From M2408 sp046303515 (GTDB lineage: Bacteria > Bacteroidota > Bacteroidia > Flavobacteriales_D > Crocinitomicaceae): 61,811 nucleotides of DNA. Shown here piece after piece: positions 33,796-44,400 of the stretch (its first letter is position 1; every line of letters begins with the position of its first letter). Below the pieces are notes generated by a model. It was not told the origin of the DNA. It did no database searches and saw nothing but the letters and a program-made list of their open reading frames with translations. The stretch covers positions 1 through 61,811 of the forward strand of contig JBKCGI010000063.1 of assembly GCA_046303515.1 (NCBI GenBank), written 5' to 3'. The position numbers and the translations under genes were made by a program.

Positions 33796-35211
33796 ATGGA
33801 TAAACCAAAAAGAATAATGTTTCTTGATTTAATGCGTGTTTTTGCATTATTCATGATGATTCAAGGTCATACAACTTATGACTTTTTGGATTTGTCTGTG
33901 CGTGAAGGACATAGTAGCGGAATCAAAATTTGGACTAGCTTACGCGGGTATACTGCACCATTTTTCATGATGGTTTCAGGCGCAGTTTTTACCTTTTTGA
34001 TGTTGTCTCAAGAACGGCCTGATGGAAGTAACCCTCGTGTAAAAGCTGGCCTACACCGTATTGTAACACTTTTATTTTGGGGATACATGTTGAACTTTCC
34101 AATTTACATTATTTGGAAAATTTTCACTAAAGAAGGCCTAAAACAAATACAAGAGGTCGGAATTTTTGAAACATTATTTACTATTCTTTGGATTTCTTTA
34201 GCTCTATTTTTCTGGAAAGCCTTAACAAGTGAAAAAGACGCAAAAAGACAAAAATTAATTAAAAAAATATTCCGTGAAGGAGCATTAAAACATGCGCGCT
34301 ACAGAGAAGCTTTATTTAATAAAAAGTTTTTCCAACAACAAGAATTGAAAAATAGAATTTTAACTTCTTTCTTTTATGGTTTTCTAATCAGTATACCCTA
34401 TTTAATAATTTCAAATCTTTTAACATTAGAAGAGAAACAAAGAGCTTTACGAGTAGATGTACTTCAAATAATTGCCGTTGGTTTGTTGTCAATCATGTTT
34501 ATTTATTTCATTTCACGACATAAAAAATGGCTTATTGCATCTTTTGCTTTCATTATCATTTTGGTAACTGTTTCGGCTTATCCTTTGATTCATAACATAG
34601 ATTTATCTAATTTGCCAATCTTCATGGCGCCGTATTTAAATAACTTTGATACAAAATCTATGTTTCCACTTACCCCTTGGATTTCCTATATCTTTGCAGG
34701 TTGTTTGATGGGTGTTTGGTTGTCACACGAAGTTAAAAATGTAAAGTTCGAAAAATTAATTGGTTTCAAACTGGCAGCTTTAGGTTTAGGTTTTTACTTC
34801 TTGTCCGAATTAGGTGATAAATTTGAAAGATTTTACTACGGAAGAAGTTATTTTTGGCACGATAGTCCAAATTTAATTTATCATCGCGTAGGAGTTGTTT
34901 TGTGTGTTGGTGCAATTATGGCTTTTTTAAGTCTTCTAATAAAAGATTTGCCGAAGTTTATGAAACAGATGAGCAGAAATACTTTATGGCTTTACGTTGG
35001 ACATTTGATTCTAATTTACCAGGTGGTAAAACCTATAATTGGAGGTCAAACACGTTTTTCGGTGCCAATGACAATGGTTTGCGTCGCATTAATGTTTGTA
35101 TTGATGTATTTTCAAACACAAATCATCATCTTTATTCAGAAAAAAGGTGGGTATATTCCCTTTTTGAAGGGATTGTTCATTAGAAAGAAAATTGCTGAAA
35201 TAGAAAAATGA
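33796..35211 (+). CDS. Membrane acyltransferase of the heparan-alpha-glucosaminide acetyltransferase type (DUF1624-like)
   Basis: This 471-residue integral membrane protein has about ten helices. The start RIMFLDLMRVFALFMMIQGHTTYDF, with a conserved Arg-x(5)-D and an intramembrane His, matches the HGSNAT/DUF1624 group. RGYTAPFFMMVSGAVF forms the second helix, and GHLILIYQVVKPIIG lies near the end. Members move acetyl groups across the membrane onto sugars. Substrate unknown. It is transcribed divergently from the serine-palmitoyltransferase-like gene with 197 bases between, so a link to envelope lipid or glycan modification is possible. The tail meets the convergent HIT gene after 2 bases. 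Confidence 0.75.
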   Translation: MDKPKRIMFLDLMRVFALFMMIQGHTTYDFLDLSVREGHSSGIKIWTSLRGYTAPFFMMVSGAVFTFLMLSQERPDGSNPRVKAGLHRIVTLLFWGYMLNFPIYIIWKIFTKEGLKQIQEVGIFETLFTILWISLALFFWKALTSEKDAKRQKLIKKIFREGALKHARYREALFNKKFFQQQELKNRILTSFFYGFLISIPYLIISNLLTLEEKQRALRVDVLQIIAVGLLSIMFIYFISRHKKWLIASFAFIIILVTVSAYPLIHNIDLSNLPIFMAPYLNNFDTKSMFPLTPWISYIFAGCLMGVWLSHEVKNVKFEKLIGFKLAALGLGFYFLSELGDKFERFYYGRSYFWHDSPNLIYHRVGVVLCVGAIMAFLSLLIKDLPKFMKQMSRNTLWLYVGHLILIYQVVKPIIGGQTRFSVPMTMVCVALMFVLMYFQTQIIIFIQKKGGYIPFLKGLFIRKKIAEIEK

Positions 35212-35213
35212 TT

Positions 35214-35603
35214 CTAAGCCTTATTAAGTTTCGAAGCAATTTCACTTAATTCTTCTTGCGTTAAAATAAGCTTCTCCTTTGCGAAATTCATGTCGTTTAA
35301 GGAATTCATTGGCATCAAATGAATATGCGCATGAGGCACTTCTAATCCAATCACAGTAACACCTACTTTCTTACAAGGAAATACTTGTTTAATTTTTCGA
35401 GCCACTTCTTTTGAAAAAATGATCATTTCCGCCAATAAATCATCTTCCAAATCAAAAATATAATCTACTTCAATTTTAGGTATAACTAAAACATGACCTC
35501 TGGTAAGGGGTTGTATATCCAAAAAAGCCAAAAATTCTTCGTTCTCAGCTACTTTATGACAAGGAATTTCCCCAGCAATAATTTTAGAAAATATCGTACT
35601 CAT
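35214..35603 (-). CDS. HIT-family nucleotide-binding protein
   Basis: This 129-residue protein carries the histidine triad HAHIHLMPM near the C-terminus, and the N-terminal IFSKIIAGEIPCHKVAENEEFLAFLDI and RGHVLVIPK typical of the HIT/Hint branch. These enzymes hydrolyse nucleoside phosphoramidates or dinucleoside phosphates. The start codon overlaps the greA stop as TAATG, so the two genes are translationally coupled, an arrangement I recall from other Bacteroidota. Confidence 0.94.
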   Translation of the reverse strand: MSTIFSKIIAGEIPCHKVAENEEFLAFLDIQPLTRGHVLVIPKIEVDYIFDLEDDLLAEMIIFSKEVARKIKQVFPCKKVGVTVIGLEVPHAHIHLMPMNSLNDMNFAKEKLILTQEELSEIASKLNKA

Positions 35604-36076
35604 TAACGAGAAATTTCAAGTATTTCAAATTTCACAACACCATTAGGAGTTTGAACATCTGCCAAATCACTAACCTTCTTACCCAAAAGTCCTTTACCTA
35701 TTGGTGAATCAATTGAAATTTTCTTTGCTTTTAGATCAGCTTCATTTTCAGCAACCAGAGTATATTCCATCTCCATATTGTTTGCGATATTTTTAATTTT
35801 GACACGTGATAAAATAAAAACCTTAGAATTATCTATCGTTGATTCATCGATTACCCTTGCATTTGCCAATATAGCTTCTAACTTCGAAATTTTCATTTCC
35901 AACAGACCTTGCGCCTCTTTCGCTGCATCATATTCTGCATTTTCAGATAAATCTCCTTTATCACGCGCTTCAGCAATTTGATCAGAAATTGAATGCCTTT
36001 GAACCGTTTTCATATCATGTAGTTCTTCTCTTAATTTGCGTAATCCATCTTCTGTATAATAAGTAATTTGTGCCAT
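35603..36076 (-). CDS. greA: Transcription elongation factor GreA
   Basis: GreA enters the secondary channel of RNA polymerase and stimulates cleavage of backtracked RNA. This 157-residue protein has the N-terminal coiled coil with the acidic tip (SDQIAEARDKGDLSENAEYDAAKEAQ; Asp and Glu at the tip) and the FKBP-like C-terminal domain (ISIDSPIGKGLLGKKVSD). I chose the ATG at 36076 (MAQITYYTEDGLRK) because the eight codons before it are not conserved in the family. The HIT gene follows with overlap; a strong terminator of the upstream operon lies just ahead. Confidence 0.96.
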   Translation of the reverse strand: MAQITYYTEDGLRKLREELHDMKTVQRHSISDQIAEARDKGDLSENAEYDAAKEAQGLLEMKISKLEAILANARVIDESTIDNSKVFILSRVKIKNIANNMEMEYTLVAENEADLKAKKISIDSPIGKGLLGKKVSDLADVQTPNGVVKFEILEISR

Positions 36077-36093
36077 TGTTGTTTGGTTTAAGT

Positions 36094-36131
36094 AAAACAA
36101 AAAACAAGAGAGCCAAATTGACCCTCTTGTT
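36094..36131 (-). terminator. Intrinsic terminator of the receptor/T9SS/PorV operon
   Basis: On the minus strand AACAAGAGGGTC, loop AATTT, GGCTCTCTTGTT form a 12-base stem (two G-U pairs), followed by TTTTGTTTT. It lies 23 bases after the last gene of the operon (ends 36154) and shields greA from read-through. Confidence 0.88.
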
Positions 36132-36153
36132 CTACAAAGTTATGAAAAAAATT

Positions 36154-37209
36154 TTATTTTATTGCAATAGTAATACCAGCAGTATGAATTAAACCAAATG
36201 GTCCTGTTAACTTAACAGCATACTCGATACCAAGTGGACTTTTATTTTTTCCTGATAAAACATCAACAGAAAATCCAGCAGTTGGACCAGTTAAAGCATT
36301 CGTTCTATTCTCAATACTGTAAATTCCCTTTTCGTAAACATACCCAAAACGCAAATTAAAAGCTGCTTTTGCCTTTGTCATACCATAATCAAAACCAATT
36401 CTATATTGATCACTTGAAAAAGAATTAGCCGTAAAAGCTAACATCATTGTCAATTTACTTGACTCCGAGAAAATAAAATCATAAGAACCACCGATATTTA
36501 ATAAAGCTGGCATCTCAAATTGTTGAGAACGTTGCTCCAAAGTTGCAATACCTCCAGTTGAATTAACTGTTACTTGATTTGCTAAACCATCACCTTTATA
36601 CTTCATTGTTGGTCCAACATTTTTCAAAGAAATACCAAATTTAATATGATCTTTTTCTCCAGTAACATAACGAATTCCAGCATCAAAAGCAACTCCACTA
36701 GCTTTAAGATTGGCAATACTTTCAGAAAGTACTTTAAAATTAATTCCCCCAGAAATTGAACTAGAGAATTTCTTCGCGTAACCTACAGAAAATACATTAA
36801 CACGAGGAGTAAAAACACCTATTCCTCCTTCTGGTAAATAAACTGTAGTTGTTTGAACCTCACCAAAGTTCATGGAATTTACAGAAACACTGAATACACT
36901 ACTTTCACTTATTCTTTGTGCAAGACCAGCTGAAACAAAATTAATACCAGCATTTCCAAGCCAATTAGACATGTTAAACTTAATTTGAGTTTTATCAGAA
37001 TACGCTAAACCTGCAATATTTAAATAACTAGCCTCTAATCCATTAACATTTGCAAATCCAGCATCAGCGCTACCGCCACTTCTTGCCCAAGGATTTACCA
37101 TCAATTGTGACGCTCCAGCCGAACCAACTCTATCTTCATTTCCGGCGATTGCTTGGGATGCTAAAGTTAACATCCCTACAACCATAATATTTTTGATTAT
37201 CATTTTCAT
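36154..37209 (-). CDS. PorV/PorQ-family outer membrane barrel protein
   Basis: This 351-residue protein has a signal peptide (ending ...ASQAIA) and a FadL-like barrel. It carries the family's N-terminal AGASQLMVNPWARSGG and 'NVNGLEASYLNIAGLAYSDKTQI' (split), a mid-part FSVGYAKKFSSSISGGINFKV, and GISLKNVGP. PorV carries T9SS cargo to the attachment complex in Porphyromonas and Flavobacterium; paralogues such as PorQ have other jobs. This copy is the last gene of an operon with a giant exported protein (18-base gap) and a TonB-dependent receptor, so it may serve that protein alone. Confidence 0.82.
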   Translation of the reverse strand: MKMIIKNIMVVGMLTLASQAIAGNEDRVGSAGASQLMVNPWARSGGSADAGFANVNGLEASYLNIAGLAYSDKTQIKFNMSNWLGNAGINFVSAGLAQRISESSVFSVSVNSMNFGEVQTTTVYLPEGGIGVFTPRVNVFSVGYAKKFSSSISGGINFKVLSESIANLKASGVAFDAGIRYVTGEKDHIKFGISLKNVGPTMKYKGDGLANQVTVNSTGGIATLEQRSQQFEMPALLNIGGSYDFIFSESSKLTMMLAFTANSFSSDQYRIGFDYGMTKAKAAFNLRFGYVYEKGIYSIENRTNALTGPTAGFSVDVLSGKNKSPLGIEYAVKLTGPFGLIHTAGITIAIK

Positions 37210-37227
37210 AATTTATCATTAATGAAA

Positions 37228-40200
37228 TTAAATATTCTCTAAATCTATTTGTCTAACTCCTCCAAAGAATTTCAATATTCTTTCTCCAACATCTGGAACA
37301 TCAACATGGATCAAATAAACACCTGATGCAATCGGTATACCTTTATTATTCTTCATATCCCAATCAATAGAAGTAACTGGACTATCTTTCTTATATGTAC
37401 GAATTAATTTTCCACTAATATTGTATATTTTAATTGTACATTGATCAGGTAAATTCGTTATTTTCACACGTGTATCAAGCCTACTTCTTTCATACTCAGA
37501 AAATGCGTAATATGGATTTGGTACAACATTGATTAAATCTAATGCCTCTTCCAATTTACTTGCTGAATTCAATTCTGTAGAAACTCCATTCATTGACCAT
37601 GAGTACATTGGTTTTGTACCATTAGCACCATTAGCGTCAAAATCGTTGTACTCTTTGTTAATACGAACTCTAATTTTAACTTCAGTTGACAAATGCACCT
37701 GACCTTGAGTAAGTTTAGGATAAGCAACCCATGCTAAATTCATATACACATCACCAAGTACTGTATTTGTATTTTGTGCAAATTTATCGTAAATCCAATT
37801 GTTTACACCATCGTAATATGGGCAAATTTTATCAGGATTGGTTTCACCATTGATATTGTATCCGAAAACATAAATTGGCTGCTGACCTCCAAATAATGGT
37901 TCACCTAAGTTATTGTATTCTCTAGAAGTAGGGTTCCAAATCATATCGGAACCATTTTCACCTCCAAGGAAAGAGTTTTCACCAAAAGCCATGTGAAGAC
38001 GCATACCTGTTTCCACATCAATAGCATAACCTGGGAACCAACCCATTCCAAAAGTACCATCATTTAAAGGTTTACCATCTTTCCCTACACTTGATGAAGC
38101 TCTTAATTTTCCAGCTTCAACAGAACCGATATTTAAACCAGCATTACTTCCAAGTTCTATAACAGCACATCTTGTCCATTTCGATTGATCAGGAGTAATA
38201 ACAATATCTACACTTGGAGCTCGAGAAATACTACCTCTAACACGCGTGTTTCCAAAACTAAATCCTGTTGGATACGCCAAAGGCATAAAATCAAGAGGAA
38301 TAGCAGAAGATCTGTATCTTACTAATGAATAAGGTGCAATACCACCACCTAATAACTTAGCATAACTTTTCTCTGGATCTCTTCCTACTTCATCATTGTA
38401 AAAACATGGATTAGTATTTGGGTCTTCAGGTAAACAATCAGCATCAGTTGAGGCGTATTCACCAGCCATAATCCAGTTGGTATTATAGAATGCATCATTA
38501 TCAGTAATAAAAGACATCCATGGTTTCGAAGAATCTGCAAATTCAATTGTTGCTTCAATTGGGTCTGTATATCTAGTATATTGCGGACCACTTGCACCAG
38601 GATAATAGTACTGATCTTGAGTGATTTGCACCGAAATACCCCACTCTGGTATAATCTGCTCATTGGAGTTGTTTATTGTTAAATCAGATGTTACTGATCC
38701 AAGCAAAGTTCCTCCTTTTTTATCATATCGGTTAATAATCCATGCTGCAGTATCAGCACCACCTTCTGTTTTACCATTTCCGTTTTCTAAATTATCTCCT
38801 AAACCAGCAACATCGTCGTAAATAAATTTACATTCAAAATAACCATTAACCAAATTTAATGGGTCAACCACTTTAACGTTAAGAGGTCCTTTACCTTCTT
38901 GATAAGTTGGATTATCCATTTTACCATTAGCTAAGATGAAATCAATTGAAGCTTGAGTTAAGTCAACAGCTCTGTTTCCATTTCCAATTCCATCTTCACG
39001 TGTAATCTGTGGAGAAGATCCATATGGTAAATTAAAACTAGTTCCACCAGCCTCTGGCATAGGATTATGAGGGATAGCTGGAATTGCAATCAAACTTCCA
39101 CCATCATAATTATTTCTAGAAGAAACATATGGACGTTTTTGGCCATCTAACTGTGTTGGATCGTTAGGATTATACGTTTTGTAATTATTATAAGCATAAG
39201 CAATAGCTACATAGTAATATGTTCTATGATTTACCAATCTTCTATCACCTTGCGCAAATTGATCTTCGGTAATGCTAAAAGTATGTCTAATACCTTTATT
39301 TTCACCATCTACTTTTTCTTCCGGAACGGAGAAACCAAGATTTTCATCAAACTCGAAATTAATCAATTTGGCAACATCATTTTTGATATCACACTGTGCA
39401 ACAAGTCTTGCTTTCGTAGGATCACCAATATCAGAACCAGAAGCTTCATCATTAACCAATTGGAAAATTTGATATCCTTCGAATTTATACATTTTGTCGA
39501 TTGTACCAGTTGCTGGGTCAGGAATGTTAAAATCTTCCTCAGCATAATCTTCATTTTGTACTTTATTATTGTTAGAACCTTTAGGGTTTTCCAACATCAA
39601 AATTAACTCATTTTCCATCTCTTGGATAGTCAATTTTGGAGCTTGTGGTGGATCGAAAATCTTGAAGCAATTATCAAATAACGCTTGAGCTTTTGTATCT
39701 GCACGTTTTAAGGCTCTAACTGAAGCATACAAATCACCATCATAACTTCTTGCGTAAACAACTCCTACAGTAATATTATTTACTGCACCAGGTCTCAAGG
39801 TAAAAGGTCCAGCTGCTTGAACAAAACGTCTATCCCCAACTGGGTTAGCATTTGTTTGCTCTGACCAAATAAAACCAGGATCAATTCCCGCTGTACCCCA
39901 ATTCAATGAATCAGAATCATCAGGGAAACAATATCTTGTAGGAATATTGGTGTTACCAGAACTTCCTGCAAAACCAGTTCCACCAAAAGTTACTTGGTCA
40001 CCGAATCTCCATTTTCCTGTCATATAATTGTAATACTGAGCAGCTGTTGATGGATCTGATTGACTTCCAGCTGCACCTGCTGTAAAGTAATTAAATCCTT
40101 TCATTCCGAATCGCTCATTATCTATGATGTTATCACCATAACCGATACCTAAACCACCGTAAACAATTCCTTTTTGATTAATTGCATCAGCAACAGTAGG

Positions 40201-41418
40201 AATAAAGAAAGTTGAATCATTACCGTTAACATCTTGTAACATTCTTGGTCCAGGGTTATCAATTCCATCCGCGTCCTGATATGGTCCTTCAAAAAAATCG
40301 ATCCCAATTGCTGGAGGATTTTCTTCATAACCAGGTCTACCTGACTGCCCTGCATCAAAATTATCACCATTTAAACAATATCCCAAACCTCTAGAAACAT
40401 CACAACCAACATAATCATCGTCATATCCACCTAAATCAGTATCAACCCATTGTGCAAAATAAGTATCTTGCAATGTTTGAGTACCTCTATTAATCATTTC
40501 ATAGTTATAGAAAGTCATTCTGTTAACTTCATCATCCGTAGCGAACGCAAAAGCTTGAGCTCTAATCTCCATACCAATTGGATCACCATTAGTTTCTGTA
40601 TGGATATTACCTTTGTCATTAAATACCCACCAATGCGTTTCATCACCAAATAAAGAAATACGTCTATCAGCTCCACAAGTAATATCATCTCTAGATAAAA
40701 TATCATCATACCAAGGATGATCACCCATCAAAGGATCATAGATACCATTTTCATCTCTATCATAAAATGGTGCTAAATAAAAATCTTGATTTAAAGTAAT
40801 ATCACCATGTGCTGGCCAGTTATAAATTCTATTCATAACTTCAGAATTAGGCTGCTCAACACCATCACATCCTTGACAATCAAACCACACATTGAAAGCA
40901 ATTACCTCTGCTTTTCTCATTGTGTAAAATTTATCATATGCCAAACATTGATCAGAAGTAATGTTTGCATCACCAGATTCTCTTTTTACATCATCACCAA
41001 CTGGATTCAAAGGATTATAATTTCCAGAACCTAAAGTAACAGTTAAAGGACCAGTCCAAAAATCAAATCCTTCGCGAAACATTTGCGCAGCTAATTTTAA
41101 TTGACCATTAACATCGGTACCTCCCATCCATAAAGCACCAGAATAAATAGCAGTCAAACCACTACCCTTCGGCACTTCATAAGCAGCCACATTGTTTGAT
41201 AAATCTCTAAATAGAACTCCACCAGCCATCAAAAAAGCTTTGACGTCATTGAATTCCATATTTAGTTTTGCTGTAGAAGGCGCACAACCAGATTTGTTTA
41301 CACTCACAGGGTCTTTTCCTTTCTGAGGTAAATTACTACCTGGCGTATAATATGCCATGGCGCTATTAGCAAATGATACACATGCTAATAAGTAAACTAT
41401 TTTTACTAACTTTTTCAT
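37228..41418 (-). CDS. Giant exported protein with T9SS-like sorting tail
   Basis: This 1396-residue protein has a signal peptide (MKKLVKIVYLLACVSFANSAMA). The long body contains several acidic Asp-rich loops (FYDRDENGIYDPLMGDHPWY) and lacks any catalytic motif that I recognise. The C-terminal domain has the T9SS type A layout: NVVPNPYYAFSEYE, then RVKITNLPDQCTIKIYNISG, then NKGIPIASGVYLIHVDVP, ending GERILKFFGGVRQIDLENI. That last tail is unusual and I recall it from similar giant proteins in Bacteroidota. It sits between a TonB-dependent receptor and a PorV-like barrel with 18-base gaps on both sides. A surface partner of the receptor is the simplest reading. Confidence 0.75.
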   Translation of the reverse strand: MKKLVKIVYLLACVSFANSAMAYYTPGSNLPQKGKDPVSVNKSGCAPSTAKLNMEFNDVKAFLMAGGVLFRDLSNNVAAYEVPKGSGLTAIYSGALWMGGTDVNGQLKLAAQMFREGFDFWTGPLTVTLGSGNYNPLNPVGDDVKRESGDANITSDQCLAYDKFYTMRKAEVIAFNVWFDCQGCDGVEQPNSEVMNRIYNWPAHGDITLNQDFYLAPFYDRDENGIYDPLMGDHPWYDDILSRDDITCGADRRISLFGDETHWWVFNDKGNIHTETNGDPIGMEIRAQAFAFATDDEVNRMTFYNYEMINRGTQTLQDTYFAQWVDTDLGGYDDDYVGCDVSRGLGYCLNGDNFDAGQSGRPGYEENPPAIGIDFFEGPYQDADGIDNPGPRMLQDVNGNDSTFFIPTVADAINQKGIVYGGLGIGYGDNIIDNERFGMKGFNYFTAGAAGSQSDPSTAAQYYNYMTGKWRFGDQVTFGGTGFAGSSGNTNIPTRYCFPDDSDSLNWGTAGIDPGFIWSEQTNANPVGDRRFVQAAGPFTLRPGAVNNITVGVVYARSYDGDLYASVRALKRADTKAQALFDNCFKIFDPPQAPKLTIQEMENELILMLENPKGSNNNKVQNEDYAEEDFNIPDPATGTIDKMYKFEGYQIFQLVNDEASGSDIGDPTKARLVAQCDIKNDVAKLINFEFDENLGFSVPEEKVDGENKGIRHTFSITEDQFAQGDRRLVNHRTYYYVAIAYAYNNYKTYNPNDPTQLDGQKRPYVSSRNNYDGGSLIAIPAIPHNPMPEAGGTSFNLPYGSSPQITREDGIGNGNRAVDLTQASIDFILANGKMDNPTYQEGKGPLNVKVVDPLNLVNGYFECKFIYDDVAGLGDNLENGNGKTEGGADTAAWIINRYDKKGGTLLGSVTSDLTINNSNEQIIPEWGISVQITQDQYYYPGASGPQYTRYTDPIEATIEFADSSKPWMSFITDNDAFYNTNWIMAGEYASTDADCLPEDPNTNPCFYNDEVGRDPEKSYAKLLGGGIAPYSLVRYRSSAIPLDFMPLAYPTGFSFGNTRVRGSISRAPSVDIVITPDQSKWTRCAVIELGSNAGLNIGSVEAGKLRASSSVGKDGKPLNDGTFGMGWFPGYAIDVETGMRLHMAFGENSFLGGENGSDMIWNPTSREYNNLGEPLFGGQQPIYVFGYNINGETNPDKICPYYDGVNNWIYDKFAQNTNTVLGDVYMNLAWVAYPKLTQGQVHLSTEVKIRVRINKEYNDFDANGANGTKPMYSWSMNGVSTELNSASKLEEALDLINVVPNPYYAFSEYERSRLDTRVKITNLPDQCTIKIYNISGKLIRTYKKDSPVTSIDWDMKNNKGIPIASGVYLIHVDVPDVGERILKFFGGVRQIDLENI

Positions 41419-41436
41419 CTCTTTATATTTTACAAA

Positions 41437-44400
41437 TTAGAAATCAAATTTAACACCTAATCTAATTGTTCTTGGTACACTTATATTAAAAGCATTTTGA
41501 ATTTTCATAGTATAAAAATCTCTAAACGCTTGCTCATCTAACTGATTTTGGATAGACGCTTGGAATTGTGCAGCAGCTAAATAACCATCATCATTCCAGT
41601 TACCTGTCGCACGATAAACTCCTAAAACATTAAATTGATTTAACAAGTTAGTTACTCGCAAATAAACATTCAAAAAAGTTGCTTTCTTTTTATTGTCATC
41701 TTTACCGAATTCAATATTGAACGTTTTATCCAATTGAAGATCCAATCTATATTGCCAAGGTAAACGAGAACCATTTGTTGTACCAGTTAAACCAGCACCA
41801 CCAATTCCAGCAGCTTCATTTGTAATGTTATTTTGTCTAGAATATGGAGAACCTGAATAAATATTTGAAACAATATTAAGTCCCATGTTTTCAAATATTG
41901 CAGTTTTACCTATCATTGGACCATTATAATCTTCTCCTTCACCATATCTATAATCAGAAGTAATAGCAAAAGCATGTCTTTGATCATAATCATATGGGAA
42001 AATTGTTCTTAAATTTGGTTGATTGGCATTAATTAAGTTTGCTGCAGAAGCTGCATCAGAACCTGTTCCATCAGCAAATTGCAAGGTGTAAGCTGCAGTC
42101 ATTCTGTAATTCCCTGTTCTTCTCAAATCGTAAGCAATCGTCATACCTTTTACTGTTCCAAAATCTCTGTTACCATAAGTTTTATATGTATTAGGATAAG
42201 CTTCGAAAACATTAATTAACTGCACGTTATTTCTTTGCTCACGATAAAAAGCAGAAATTTTAAGTGAAGAAGTTTTTGAAAGTACTTGTTGAAAACCTAA
42301 TTCATAATCAATTGTAGTTTCTGGCTTCAAATCAGGATTATTCAAAATTGCACTTCCTCCTCTTTGAGAAATAAATTGATAATCTGTTGGATCGAATCTA
42401 AAACCTGATGTTGGTCTTTTCGTTAAGATATCATAGTGTGCAAAGAAAGATGCTTCATCTGAAATAGGAAAAGAAAAAGCTACCCTTGGCATCAAATTAT
42501 ACTGTGGTTTATAATCTGTAAATGCATCAGCACTAACAGTTGTTTGTGAAGGATTAACCAACCATGGAGCAATACCATTAGCTCCTTGTAAAACACGAGC
42601 ATCCTCCACTTCTATACCATTTGCATTGTACCATTTATCTCCAGATCTAAAACCATTAATAGCTGATGGATTGTTAACGTCATTAACATAAACTACGTAA
42701 TCATCAGCAATAACATCAGGGATATTAACCCAATTGTAGGTTCCTGGCTGATCAGCTTTCAATTTATTAACTTCGGCTGCTGTTAGTGCGTTAAACAACA
42801 AGTATTTATCTTTTAAAACTGGTTGATTGGCACTAAAAACATCTAATCTAAGTCCAACATTGAAAACGATATCATTAAAGGCAAATTTATCCATGATGTA
42901 TCCAGAAACATAAATCGGCTGAAATGAACCAACGAATCTTTTATAATTTCTATTTTCATCAAATTGTGTGAAGTAATTATCAATATCCGTTTTACCTTTC
43001 ACTTTATTACCAGCATGATCATAACCATAATAAGAAATATAAGAATTTCCACTGTTTAATAACTCATCAGGAGAAAACATATCAATTTGCATTAAATTAG
43101 GATCATAGGCATCAATATCCAAAAATGTTTCACCTGCTACATCATATCCTAATTTTTTTCTCAAATTATAATCGAAAAAAGTTTGATTATCAATAATTGG
43201 ATTACCATATTCATCAAAAATAGCACCTTGACCACCATATTCTCCTGTACCAGATGAGTATGCATATCCACTATTCAATTGCTCATAGTCAACATACTTA
43301 TACGTACCTTTTTGATAAATAGTAGCTCTTGAACTATCCAACTCTTGCGTATGGAAATTTGCTAGTTGTCTAGCTATTGTCCAGATACCAATTGGGCTAT
43401 TTACATTCCAAGATCTATCATTTCTTTTTTCGAACTCAAAACCTAAAGAAAGAGAGTGGTCACCAATATTAACAGAACCTGAACCAGTTACACGAAATTG
43501 TTCTGCTTCAGACTTACCAGCACCGTTATAAGGAGTACCAATATTTGACCACATACTATAAATTGATTGAGGTATATCTCCATTTCTCAATGCATTACCT
43601 TGTTGAATTTGAAACAAATTCTCATAATGACCGAAAGCATCTCCTCTATAAATATTATAATATTGTGAGGTAACAGAAGCTAAGGCAGAATTAACCTCTG
43701 ATGGCGTAAAATCAACATAAACATCTTTTGGCTTAGCATTTTGAACAAAATAATCATTTTCTCCATCTCCATTTTCATCTTGAGCAGAATATGTTCTTTC
43801 TTTAGTTGTTTTAAATGTACCTACATGTCCATAATTAAAAATATTAAAGCCATGTTTTTTATCATATGTTTCATTAAAAGACTTGGAATAATCCACCATC
43901 AAGGAATAAAAAGCACTTTTAATTTTCGAACTAGAACCTTCTTGATTGTTTGTAAATCGTTGTGTAAATCTACCATAAACCCTGTAGTCAAGTGCACTTG
44001 AAACTCCATAATTAAAGAAATTCATCAAAGAACTATTACGATCAAAAGCAGTTCCTGTATTATAGTTTAAAGACCCACCAAATGTAAGGTTAACAGATGG
44101 ACCAGTATTAACATCAATTTTTCCAGATGCCGAAACAGTAGTATTTCTTGAATTCATTCTCCACTTTACTGTTTCGAAATCATCAGCTCTTAAAAAATTA
44201 GAATTATAAAAGGTACCAAATCCTGTACCAGTAGGTCTTAAAGGATTTTCTAACAAATCATTCAATACCTCTTTTTTAATTCGATAACTTCCTCCAGCTA
44301 AAGGTCTACCATCTAACTCGTCCGTAATATTACCCGATAATAAAAATCCTAATCTTGGCTTAATTTTTTTCCCTGTAGAATCTTTTTGCATCCACAATGG

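Noticed and set aside
39226..39606. 126-codon plus-strand frame inside the giant T9SS gene
   Set aside because: It is antisense to a clearly coding frame with no supporting domain, and another overlapping frame exists at the same place.
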